Part shown: positions 8,273-15,341 of the stretch, in pieces
How the letters are laid out: every line of letters starts with the position of its first letter
How positions within the stretch are numbered: position 1 is the first letter of the stretch
Source: Streptomyces lavendofoliae
GTDB lineage: Bacteria; Actinomycetota; Actinomycetes; Streptomycetales; Streptomycetaceae
Assembly (NCBI RefSeq): GCF_014649735.1
Contig: NZ_BMTP01000002.1
Span: 427,697 to 491,696, forward strand
DNA: 64,000 nt
Direction: 5' to 3'
Position numbers and translations under genes: made by a program
The notes under the pieces: generated by a model
Told to the model about the DNA's origin: nothing
Databases searched by the model: none
Seen by the model: the letters and a program-made list of their open reading frames with translations, nothing else

Positions 8273-8351
8273 GCCGGTTCCGTGGCCGGTTCCGTGACCG
8301 CTTCCGTGACCGGCGCGGGGCCGACCTGGGCGTCGTCCCGGGCGTCGTCCC
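8273..8351. repeat. Two 12-bp tandem repeat sets
   Basis: Three copies of GCCGGTTCCGTG (8273-8308; the third varies at three positions) are followed by two exact copies of GGGCGTCGTCCC (8328-8351). Both lie in the 190-bp gap after the TrmB/LuxR gene. Repeated units with the same 12-bp period but different sequence suggest slippage-prone spacer DNA. Confidence 0.8.
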
Positions 8352-8394
8352 GGCCTGACCTGCGGGAGCCGGGGCGGTCCGGCAGGCTGGCCGT

Positions 8395-8877
8395 ATGGGT
8401 GCGTGGCAGCTCCTCCTGGCCGGGCTGGTGATGCTGCTCGGCCTGTTCGGCGTGCTCGTCCCGGGGGTGCCGGGCGCGTGGCTGGTGTGGGCCGCGGTGA
8501 TGTGGTGGTCCCTGCACGTGCGGACGGGTGCGGCGTGGTGGCTGCTGGTGGGCTCCAGCGCGCTGCTGCTGGTGACGCAGGTGGTCGTCTGGCAGCTTCC
8601 GGCGCGCCGGCTGCGCGGCGTCGGCCTGACCCGGCGGATGGTGGCGTACGCCGGTGCCGGCGCCCTGCTCGGCTTCCTGCTGCTGCCGGTCGTGGGGGCC
8701 GTGCCCGGCTACGTCGGGGGCATCTACCTGAGCGAGCGGCTCCGCCTCGGCGGGCACGGACCCGCCATGGCGTCCACGCGGGGCGTGATGCGGGCCGTCG
8801 GGACGAGCGTGCTGGTGGAGCTGTTCGCGTGCCTGCTGATCGTCGGCGCCTGGACGGGCGTCGTACTGGCCGGCTGA
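8395..8877 (+). CDS. DUF456 membrane protein
   Basis: 160-aa integral membrane protein of the DUF456 family, with hydrophobic helices at about 3-22, 24-38, 44-64, 82-105 and 135-155. Gly-rich patterns (LLGLFGVLVPGVPG, YAGAGALLGFLLLPVVGAVPG, then YVGGIYLSERLR) are typical of this family. The function is unknown. A -10-like CAGGCT sits six bases before the ATG and there is no ribosome site, so the mRNA is probably leaderless. It converges on the Ada/AlkA gene with only 7 bp between the stop codons. Confidence 0.85.
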   Translation: MGAWQLLLAGLVMLLGLFGVLVPGVPGAWLVWAAVMWWSLHVRTGAAWWLLVGSSALLLVTQVVVWQLPARRLRGVGLTRRMVAYAGAGALLGFLLLPVVGAVPGYVGGIYLSERLRLGGHGPAMASTRGVMRAVGTSVLVELFACLLIVGAWTGVVLAG

Positions 8878-8884
8878 CGGCCTC

Positions 8885-10183
8885 TCAGACCAGCAGGCGC
8901 GCGGCGTACGAGCGCCAGGGGCGCCACTCGTCCCGGTCCGCCCCGGCGTCGGGCGCCACGTCCGGGTCGCCGAGCGCCCGCATCCGGATGAGGGCGGCGG
9001 TCCGGGCGTCCACCCCCGGCACGGCGCGCAGCGCCCGCTCGGCCGCGGCGCGGTCGGCCCCCGGGTCGAGCCGCACCTCGCCGGTCGCGAGCGCCGTCGC
9101 GAGGGGCCCGGCCGCCGCGTGGTGCCGCAGCGCGCCCGGCTCGGGGAACAGGTGCGTGAGCCCGCCGCAGGGCACCGCCAGCGCCGTGCCGTGCTCCTCG
9201 ACCAGCCGCGCCGCCTCGGCCCGGCCCACCAGGGCCCGTACCGCGTACTCCTCCGGCTCCGCCGCGCCGGGCGACCGCGGCCCGAGGGCGGGGTCGACGC
9301 CGAGGCGCTCGGCGACGGCGTACGGGTCGGCGTCCAGGTCGAACAGGCGCCGCAGCCGCTGGACGGCGGTGGTGAGGTCCCGCAGGTCGCCCAGGTGCAG
9401 CCGGGCCTCCAGCCACGGTCCCGGCGACCGCTCGCCGACGGCGACGATGCCGGGTCCGTGCGGCAGCCGCAGCGTGCGGCGGTAGGTACGGGCGCCGGTC
9501 GGCCCGGCGACCTCCTCGATCCGCGCGACGGCCTCGCCGGCCAGCAGGTCGAAGACCTCGCGCCGCGCGTACGCGCCCCGGTAGGCCAGCCGCAGCGCGA
9601 TCCCTCCGACGCCACCGCCCGTGCGCCCCCCCGCCTCGGCGCGCAGTCCGCTCGGCGTCCGCGCGTAGATCCGCCGGATGGTGTCGTTGAACTGTCGGAC
9701 GCTGGCGAACCCGGCGGCGAAGGCGATCTCCGTGACCGGCAGCCGGGTCGTCTGGAGCAGCACCCGCGCGGTGTGGGCGCGCTGCGCGCGGGCCAGCGCG
9801 ACAGGACCGGCGCCGAGTTCCGCGGTGAGCTGCCGCTGCACCTGCCGTGCGCTGTAGCCGAGCCGTCGAGCCAGCCCCGGCACGCCCTCGCGGTCCACCA
9901 CCCCGTCGCCGATCATGCGCATCGCGCGGGCGACGACGTCGGCGCGGACGTTCCAGGCCGCGGAGCCGGGCACCGCGTCCGGCCTGCACCGCCGGCAGGC
10001 CCGGTAGCCGTGCCGCTGGGCCGCCGCCGCGGTGGCGAAGAACGTCACGTTGCACCGCTTGGGCGTGACCGCCGGGCAGCTGGGCCGGCAGTAGATGCCG
10101 GTGGTACCGACGGCGAAGAAGAATTCGCCGTCGAACCGCGCGTCCCGGCTGCTGACCGCGCGGTACCTGGTGTCCTCGTCCAT
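8885..10183 (-). CDS. Ada-like AraC regulator fused to AlkA glycosylase
   Basis: 432-aa alkylation-response protein with an N-terminal Ada zinc domain (Cys 32, 36, 63, 66; the first is the methyl-accepting candidate), an AraC-type helix-turn-helix at about 85-185, an AlkA N-terminal domain at ~200-270, and an HhH-GPD glycosylase domain from ~280. It would sense methylphosphotriesters and excise 3-methyladenine-type lesions. Members usually continue for about 15-20 residues between the catalytic-Asp region and the final WRPWRSYA motif. Here LGDPDVAPDAGADRDEWRPWRSYA is much tighter, so the catalytic helix is shortened and glycosylase activity is uncertain. ATG 10183 starts at MDEDTRYRAV, the usual family start; the frame extends 31 codons upstream without support. 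Confidence 0.88.
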   Translation of the reverse strand: MDEDTRYRAVSSRDARFDGEFFFAVGTTGIYCRPSCPAVTPKRCNVTFFATAAAAQRHGYRACRRCRPDAVPGSAAWNVRADVVARAMRMIGDGVVDREGVPGLARRLGYSARQVQRQLTAELGAGPVALARAQRAHTARVLLQTTRLPVTEIAFAAGFASVRQFNDTIRRIYARTPSGLRAEAGGRTGGGVGGIALRLAYRGAYARREVFDLLAGEAVARIEEVAGPTGARTYRRTLRLPHGPGIVAVGERSPGPWLEARLHLGDLRDLTTAVQRLRRLFDLDADPYAVAERLGVDPALGPRSPGAAEPEEYAVRALVGRAEAARLVEEHGTALAVPCGGLTHLFPEPGALRHHAAAGPLATALATGEVRLDPGADRAAAERALRAVPGVDARTAALIRMRALGDPDVAPDAGADRDEWRPWRSYAARLLV

Positions 10184-10404
10184 CACGGCACCAGTCTCGG
10201 CGCTCGGGCGGTCGCGCTGCTGGCGGTTTTCGGACACCGCGGTTCCGGCCCCCTGCAGCGCCCACCCGCCGACCACGACCCGGCGCGCGGTGTCGCCTGG
10301 AGAGCCGGGCGCCGGGGGCCGGCGACCGCACTCGCCCGGCGACCGCGACGGCAGGGGCGCCTCCCCCGCGCCCGCGCTCGCGCGGATCCGTCCCGCACGG
10401 CGGG

Positions 10405-10456
10405 CCCCCGGCCGGTGCGCCCCCGCTCCGCAGGGCGGGGGCGCACCGGCCGGGGG
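10405..10456 (-). terminator. 22-bp perfect hairpin after rsgA
   Basis: The arms at 10405-10426 and 10435-10456 are perfect reverse complements (22 bp, almost all G/C) around an 8-base loop, 17 bp past the rsgA stop codon. This is the strongest hairpin in the window and very probably terminates rsgA. Confidence 0.9.
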
Positions 10457-10472
10457 CGGGTCCGCGTGCCGC

Positions 10473-11615
10473 TCAGCGGTTGCGTCCGCCGCGCTTGGCC
10501 TCCAGGGCCGCGCGGCCCGCGGCGGACTTGCGCTTCCAGTCCTTGAGGATCTCGGACCGCAGGCGGGCGTCGGTCTTGGCGACGATCCGCTGGTTCTCGC
10601 GCAGCAGCTTGCGGTAGCTGTCGAGGCGCCGCTGCGGCAGTGAGCCGTCCTCGATGGCGGCGAGCACCGCGCAGCCGGGCTCCGCGAGGTGGGCGCAGTC
10701 GTGGAAGCGGCAGTCCTCCGCCAGCGCCTCGATCTCGGAGAAGACCTGGCCGACTCCGGCTTCGGCGTCCCACAGGCCGACTCCCCGCAGCCCGGGAGTG
10801 TCGATCAGGACGCCGCCGCCCGGCAGGACGAGGAGGTTGCGGGTGGTGGTGGTGTGCCGGCCCTTGCCGTCGACGTCGCGGGTGGCCTGGACGGCCATGA
10901 CCTCCTCGCCGAGCAGGGCGTTGGCGAGGGTCGACTTGCCGGCGCCCGAGGTGCCGAGCAGCACGCTCGTACCACCGGAGACGACGGCGGCGAGCACGTC
11001 GACTCCTTCGCCGCCGGTGGCGCTCACCGGCAGCACCTGCACGCCGGGCGCGGCCGTCTCGACGTCCTGGACCAGGTAGGACAGGCCGACCGGGTCGGGC
11101 ACGAGGTCCGCCTTGGTGAGGACGACGAGCGGCTGGGCGCCCGACTCCCAGGCGAGGGCGAGGAACCGTTCGATCCGTCCGAGGTCCAGCTCGACGGCGA
11201 GCGGGACGGCGATGATCGCGTGGTCGACGTTGGCGGCGAGGATCTGGCCTTCGGAGCGCGTGGAGGAGGTGGACCGTACGAAAGCGGTCCGGCGTGGCAG
11301 GTACGCCCGGACGTAGCGGGGCGTGCCGACGGTCTCGACGGCGGCCCAGTCGCCGGTGCAGATGACCCGCAGCGGGTCGTGCGGGGTCACGAACGCGGTG
11401 TCGGCGCGGACGACGCCGTCCGCGGTGACGACGTCGCACTGGCCGCGGTCGACGCGGACGACCCGCCCGGGGACGAGGCCCTGGTCCGCGTACGCGGCGA
11501 ACTCCGCCTCCCAGCCGCCGTCCCAGCCGTACGCGGACAGGACGTGCGCGTGGGACGAGGAGGACGGGACGGACGAGGTGAACGGGGAGGACGAGGAAGA
11601 AGAAGCGAGAGACAA
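10473..11615 (-). CDS. rsgA: Ribosome small-subunit-dependent GTPase A
   Basis: Circularly permuted GTPase that checks late 30S subunit assembly. The N-terminal OB-fold covers ~25-100, then the G4 motif LTKADLV precedes the P-loop GTSGAGKST, and the Cys-His-Cys zinc knuckle is seen in DCRFHDCAHLAEPGC. The C-terminal tail is basic (KDWKRKSAAGRAALEAKRGGRNR). I place the start at TTG 11615 because GGAAGG lies eight bases upstream and the family start (Ser-rich, then YGWDGGWEAEF) follows. The only in-frame ATG is 38 codons earlier, in the middle of the small upstream ORF. 380 aa. Upstream is a hairpin and a 23-codon ORF that may form a translational or transcriptional control leader. Confidence 0.9.
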   Translation of the reverse strand: MSLASSSSSSPFTSSVPSSSSHAHVLSAYGWDGGWEAEFAAYADQGLVPGRVVRVDRGQCDVVTADGVVRADTAFVTPHDPLRVICTGDWAAVETVGTPRYVRAYLPRRTAFVRSTSSTRSEGQILAANVDHAIIAVPLAVELDLGRIERFLALAWESGAQPLVVLTKADLVPDPVGLSYLVQDVETAAPGVQVLPVSATGGEGVDVLAAVVSGGTSVLLGTSGAGKSTLANALLGEEVMAVQATRDVDGKGRHTTTTRNLLVLPGGGVLIDTPGLRGVGLWDAEAGVGQVFSEIEALAEDCRFHDCAHLAEPGCAVLAAIEDGSLPQRRLDSYRKLLRENQRIVAKTDARLRSEILKDWKRKSAAGRAALEAKRGGRNR

Positions 11616-11647
11616 GGGGGAACCCTTCCGAGGGTGGCCCCGGACGG

Positions 11648-11662
11648 CGCCCGCTACGGGCG
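11648..11662 (-). promoter_or_regulatory. Small hairpin between leader ORF and rsgA
   Basis: CGCCCG and CGGGCG pair perfectly around a 3-base loop. It begins six bases after the stop of the 23-codon ORF and ends 18 bases before the rsgA ribosome site, where an attenuator or translation-coupling element would sit. Confidence 0.4.
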
Positions 11663-11667
11663 ATGTG

Positions 11668-11739
11668 TCAGCCGGTGGCCACGGAGGTGGAGTGGAGGAT
11701 CGTCGTGACGCGGGCAGCGCCCATCGCAATGACAGCCAT
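11668..11739 (-). CDS. Candidate 23-aa leader peptide upstream of rsgA
   Basis: Short ORF encoding MAVIAMGAARVTTILHSTSV plus ATG (Ala-Thr-Gly) and a TGA stop. Its ribosome site, AGGGAGGTG about seven bases before the ATG, is better than that of most genes here. It is followed after 52 bases by rsgA on the same strand. It has no recognised family. The composition (Ala, Thr, Val, Ile) shows no run of one codon that would suggest simple amino-acid attenuation. It may be a regulatory leader or a small expressed protein. Confidence 0.5.
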   Translation of the reverse strand: MAVIAMGAARVTTILHSTSVATG

Positions 11740-12139
11740 CGGTCACACCTCCCTCTCCTGCACTCGTGGTTCGACGTCTCACGGCTCCGCGGTCCCCGCG
11801 GAACGACCCCACTCTAGGGGGGCACCCGGCGAACGCGCCAATGATTTATCGCGGTTCGCCGACCGCGCCGCCGGGACGCCGGTGCGGCGCGCCGCCGGGA
11901 CGCCCACGCCGGGAGGGCGGGGCGGGCCGCACGGCGCCCGGGATCGCTCCTCGGTGGCCGGCGGCGGTGCCCCCGAGCCGTATGGAACGGGGGCATCGTC
12001 CCGTACGCGCGGCGCCGAACGAGACGTCGAGGACCTCGCGGACCGTGGGGCCGTCGACGACCGGGATGTTCCGCATGCCGTCGGTGTCGCCCACGGCGCG
12101 GGCGGCGCCCCGGGGAGAACCGGCCGCGCGGCGCCCCGT
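11740..12139. other. 400-bp intergenic region upstream of rsgA leader
   Basis: Holds the presumed rsgA promoter: on the minus strand TAGAGT (11816-11811) fits a -10 element, with TTGGCG 19 bp upstream as a weak -35. Further upstream (11846-12094, minus) a frame reads coding-like at first (RNIPVVDGPTVREVLDV) and then becomes Arg/Pro-rich. It has no ribosome site and I do not call it a gene. Nothing else is recognised. Confidence 0.5.
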
Positions 12140-13393
12140 CTACACCGGGCCCCCGCCGCCCCGGTCCCCGTTCCGCCCTTGGCCCCCGCCGTCCCGGTCC
12201 CGCTGCCCGTCCCGGTCCTCGGCGCGCTCACGGTCCTTCTCCCGGTCCCTGGCGCGCTCGCGCTCCTTCTCGCGTTCCTTGTCCTTCGCTGAGTGCAGCC
12301 GCGACTTCACGTCGTCCGGGGGCAGGAACCGCGACCAGCGCTCCGGGAACTCCGAGGGCATGTCCGGGTCCAGGTCGTCCAGGCCCTCGACCGCCGCCTT
12401 CGCCCGTGCGACCAGGGCCGCCGCCTCGGCGGTGCGGGCGCGCTCGTTCTCGGCGCGGGCGGCGGCGGTGGCGACCGACGGCCAGACGCGGTCGATCGCG
12501 GCGTTGACCGCCGCGCCCACCAGCACCGCGAACGCCGAGATACCGATCCAGAGCAGGACCGCGATGGGCGCGGCGAGCGAGCCGTAGATCGTCGGGCCCT
12601 CGACGGTACTGGTGAGGTAGATGCGCAGCAGGAAGCTGCCGAGCACCCACATGGCGAGGGCGACCAGCGCGCCGGGGACGTCCTCGACCCATGGGGAGCG
12701 CACCGGGACCGACACGTGGTACAGGGTCGTCAGGAAGGCGATCGACAGCAGGATCACGACCGGCCAGTACAGGACGGAGACGACCTCGGTGCCCCAGGGC
12801 ACGAACTCGACCACCCGGTCGGGACCGACCACCGCCAAGGGCAGCACGACCGCGCCGATGAGCAGGGCGACGATGTAGAGCAGGAAGGCCAGCAGCCGGG
12901 TGGCGACGATCCCCCGGTGGCCGTCCAGCCCGTACATCACCGTGATGGTGTCGATGAAGACGTTCACCGCCCGCGAACCGGACCACAGCGCGATCGCGAA
13001 ACCGATCGAGATGAGGTCGGGACGGCCGCCGTGGGTGACGTCCGCCAGCAGCGGCCTCGCGATGTCGTTGACGCCCCGGTCCGACAGGACCGTGCCGACC
13101 GCCCCGAGGATGTTGCGCTCGATGGAGGCGACGGTGGTGGTGTCGGTCCAGTCGTCGATGTAGCCGAGGAGGCCCAGCAGGCCGAGCATCAGGGGCGGCA
13201 GCGACAGGAGGGTGAAGAACGCCGCCTCGGCCGCGAGACCGAGGATCCGGTACTCGATGCACGAGTTGACGGTGTCCTTCAGGAGCAGCCAGGCCATCCT
13301 CCGCTTGGACACGTTGCGATAGAGGGCCCGGGCCCGGTGGAGTCTGCCGTGTGACCGAGGAGGTCCCGGGGGTGTTTCATTTGCTGCCTGCAC
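12140..13393 (-). CDS. YihY/BrkB-family inner-membrane protein
   Basis: 417-aa polytopic membrane protein of the YihY/virulence-factor BrkB family, with six hydrophobic segments at about 50-85, 110-150, 170-195, 205-230, 245-270 and 280-305. The family signature is AAEAAFFTLLSLPPLMLGLLG. The physiological role of this family is unsettled and the RNase BN name sometimes attached is wrong. The last ~60 residues are an extreme charged low-complexity tail of K/R alternating with E/D (KDKEREKERERARDREKDRE), then Gly/Arg-rich. The start is GTG 13393; GGAGG directly abuts it, so the true start could be a little downstream. It is divergent from the acyl-CoA dehydrogenase with only 17 bp between start codons. 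Confidence 0.82.
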   Translation of the reverse strand: MQAANETPPGPPRSHGRLHRARALYRNVSKRRMAWLLLKDTVNSCIEYRILGLAAEAAFFTLLSLPPLMLGLLGLLGYIDDWTDTTTVASIERNILGAVGTVLSDRGVNDIARPLLADVTHGGRPDLISIGFAIALWSGSRAVNVFIDTITVMYGLDGHRGIVATRLLAFLLYIVALLIGAVVLPLAVVGPDRVVEFVPWGTEVVSVLYWPVVILLSIAFLTTLYHVSVPVRSPWVEDVPGALVALAMWVLGSFLLRIYLTSTVEGPTIYGSLAAPIAVLLWIGISAFAVLVGAAVNAAIDRVWPSVATAAARAENERARTAEAAALVARAKAAVEGLDDLDPDMPSEFPERWSRFLPPDDVKSRLHSAKDKEREKERERARDREKDRERAEDRDGQRDRDGGGQGRNGDRGGGGPV

Positions 13394-13410
13394 CTCCTTA
13401 CCGTATCCGC

Positions 13411-15051
13411 ATGGCGACCACCACCCACACAGTGACCAACCAGCCTCCGCCCCTGGTCGGGTACGACGTCTTCACCGCCGATCATGCGCTGACCGAGGCC
13501 GTGGAGCGTCACCTTCCGCTCGATCTCCGCGACGAGGCCCGCCGGGAGCTGTCCTCGCTGGGCACCACGGCGGGCTCCGTCCAGGCGCAGGAGTGGGGGT
13601 TCCTCGCCAACGAGAACCCGCCCGGGCTGCGCACCCACGACCGGTACGGCCACCGGATCGACCAGGTCGACTTCCACCCGGCCTGGCACCGGCTGCTCGG
13701 CCACGCGGTGACCAACGGGCTGACCGACGCGTGGGGCCGGCCGGGCGGCCATGTGCGGCGCGCCGCCGGGTTCCTGGTGTGGACGCAGACCGAGGCGGGG
13801 CACGGCTGCCCGCTGTCGATGACGCACGCCGCCGTCCCGGCGCTGCGCACCGACCCCGCCCTCGCCGCCGAGTGGGAGCCGAAGCTGACCTCGCGGATCT
13901 ACGAGGGCGAGGAGACGACGCGCCCGGCCGCCGACAAGACCGGTGTGCTCTTCGGCATGGGTATGACGGAGAAGCAGGGTGGCAGTGACGTACGGGCGAA
14001 CACGACGGCCGCGACCCCCCTGGAGGCGGACGGCGAGTACGTCCTGACGGGCCACAAGTGGTTCTGCTCGGCGCCCATGTCCGACGCCTTCCTGGTGCTG
14101 GCGCAGGCCCCCGGAGGACTGACCTGCTTCCTGGTGCCACGGGTCCTGGAGGACGGCGACCGCAATGTGTTCCGGATCCAGCGGCTGAAGGACAAGCTCG
14201 GCAACCGGTCGAACGCGTCGAGCGAGGTCGAGTTCGACGGCACGTGGGCCCGCCGGGTGGGTGACGAGGGCCGCGGGGTGCGCACCATCATCGGGATGGT
14301 GGCGGCGACCCGGCTGGACTGCGTGGTCGGCTCGGCGGCGCTGATGCGGCAGGCGGTGGCGCAGGCGGCGCACCACGCCGCGTACCGGCGCGCGTTCGGC
14401 GGCGCGCTGATCGACAAGCCGCTGATGCGCAACGTCCTGGCCGACCTGGCGCTGGAGTCGGAGGCGGCGACGACGCTGGCGATGCGGCTGGCGGCGGCGT
14501 ACGACACCGACGACGAGCGGGAGCGGGCGTTCCTGCGGCTGGCGGTCCCGGCGGCGAAGTACTGGGTGACCAAGCGGTGCACGCCGGTGACGGCGGAGGC
14601 GCTGGAGTGCCTGGGCGGCAACGGGTACGTGGAGGAGTCCGGCATGCCCCGGCTGCTGCGCGAGTCGCCGCTGAACTCGATCTGGGAGGGTTCGGGCAAC
14701 GTCCAGGCGCTGGACGTGCTGCGGGCGCTCCAGCGGGAGCCGCTCGCGCTGAACGCCTTCCTGGAGGAGGTCGGCAAGGCGCGGGGCGCGGACCACCGGC
14801 TGGACGGGGCGATCAAGGACCTGCTGGCCGAGCTGGCCGACCTGGACGGGGTCGAGGCGCGGGCGCGGCGGCTGGTGGAGCGGATGGCGCTGGTGCTCCA
14901 GGGGTCGCTGCTGGTGCGGTGGGCACCGTCGGCGGTGGCGGACGCGTTCTGCGCGTCGCGGCTGGGCGGCGACTGGGGGGCGGCGTTCGGGACGCTGCCG
15001 CACACCCTGGACCTGGGGGGAATCGTGGAGCGGGCGCGGGCGGTCGTCTGA
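13411..15051 (+). CDS. AidB-like acyl-CoA dehydrogenase family protein
   Basis: 546-aa flavoprotein of the AidB branch of acyl-CoA dehydrogenases. The FAD-binding patterns GMGMTEKQGGSDVRANTT and VLTGHKWFCSAP, the catalytic-region LRESPLNSIWEGSGNVQALD, and the AidB-type C-terminal extension are visible. AidB proteins belong to the alkylation-protection response and bind DNA in E. coli; an Ada/AlkA gene lies 3 kb away, which fits but is not proof. The start ATG 13411 has TACCGT six bases upstream and no ribosome site, so translation is probably leaderless. A strong hairpin follows the gene. Confidence 0.88.
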   Translation: MATTTHTVTNQPPPLVGYDVFTADHALTEAVERHLPLDLRDEARRELSSLGTTAGSVQAQEWGFLANENPPGLRTHDRYGHRIDQVDFHPAWHRLLGHAVTNGLTDAWGRPGGHVRRAAGFLVWTQTEAGHGCPLSMTHAAVPALRTDPALAAEWEPKLTSRIYEGEETTRPAADKTGVLFGMGMTEKQGGSDVRANTTAATPLEADGEYVLTGHKWFCSAPMSDAFLVLAQAPGGLTCFLVPRVLEDGDRNVFRIQRLKDKLGNRSNASSEVEFDGTWARRVGDEGRGVRTIIGMVAATRLDCVVGSAALMRQAVAQAAHHAAYRRAFGGALIDKPLMRNVLADLALESEAATTLAMRLAAAYDTDDERERAFLRLAVPAAKYWVTKRCTPVTAEALECLGGNGYVEESGMPRLLRESPLNSIWEGSGNVQALDVLRALQREPLALNAFLEEVGKARGADHRLDGAIKDLLAELADLDGVEARARRLVERMALVLQGSLLVRWAPSAVADAFCASRLGGDWGAAFGTLPHTLDLGGIVERARAVV

Positions 15052-15086
15052 CACGGCAGGACCCGCCCGGGGGGGGCTCGCCGGGG

Positions 15087-15117
15087 GGCCCGCCGGGCAG
15101 GACTCGCCCGGCGGGCC
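15087..15117 (+). terminator. 12-bp perfect hairpin after AidB-like gene
   Basis: GGCCCGCCGGGC and GCCCGGCGGGCC pair perfectly around a 7-base loop, 36 bp after the stop codon. Neighbouring G- and C-runs can extend the structure. Confidence 0.85.
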
Positions 15118-15199
15118 GGGGCCCCCCGGGGGCGAACCGGGCCCGGAAGGCGAGTGGGCGCGGGCCGTGTGTCCGATCGGCCCGCGCCCGGGAGCGGCT

Positions 15200-15290
15200 G
15201 GGATGGTGCTGCGCCGACACGGCACCATCCCGTCGCCGTACCACTTTCGTACGGTGGCGGGGCCGTTCGCGAGAGTTGCAAAGGGTTGCA
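15200..15290. promoter_or_regulatory. Clustered repeats upstream of GAF regulator
   Basis: Three elements lie in 90 bp: a 10-bp inverted repeat GGGATGGTGC/GCACCATCCC (15200-15209, 15222-15231), a 6-bp inverted repeat CCGTAC/GTACGG (15236-15254), and the direct repeat GTTGCA at 15275 and 15285, spaced exactly one helical turn. They precede the GAF regulator by 50-140 bp and look like operator sites, perhaps for autoregulation. Confidence 0.5.
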
Positions 15291-15341
15291 CCGTTGTGGG
15301 CGATGCCGACGGCGCGTCGCCGGCGGGCAGGGGAGGATGGG

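Noticed and set aside
5893..9615. 1240-codon minus-strand frame
   Set aside because: Arg/Pro-rich, no family features, and lies opposite or out of frame with four well-supported genes.
15052..15341. Long upstream extension of the GAF regulator (start near 14577)
   Set aside because: The upstream part is a shadow of the AidB-like gene and crosses its terminator; GTG 15342 has a good ribosome site.
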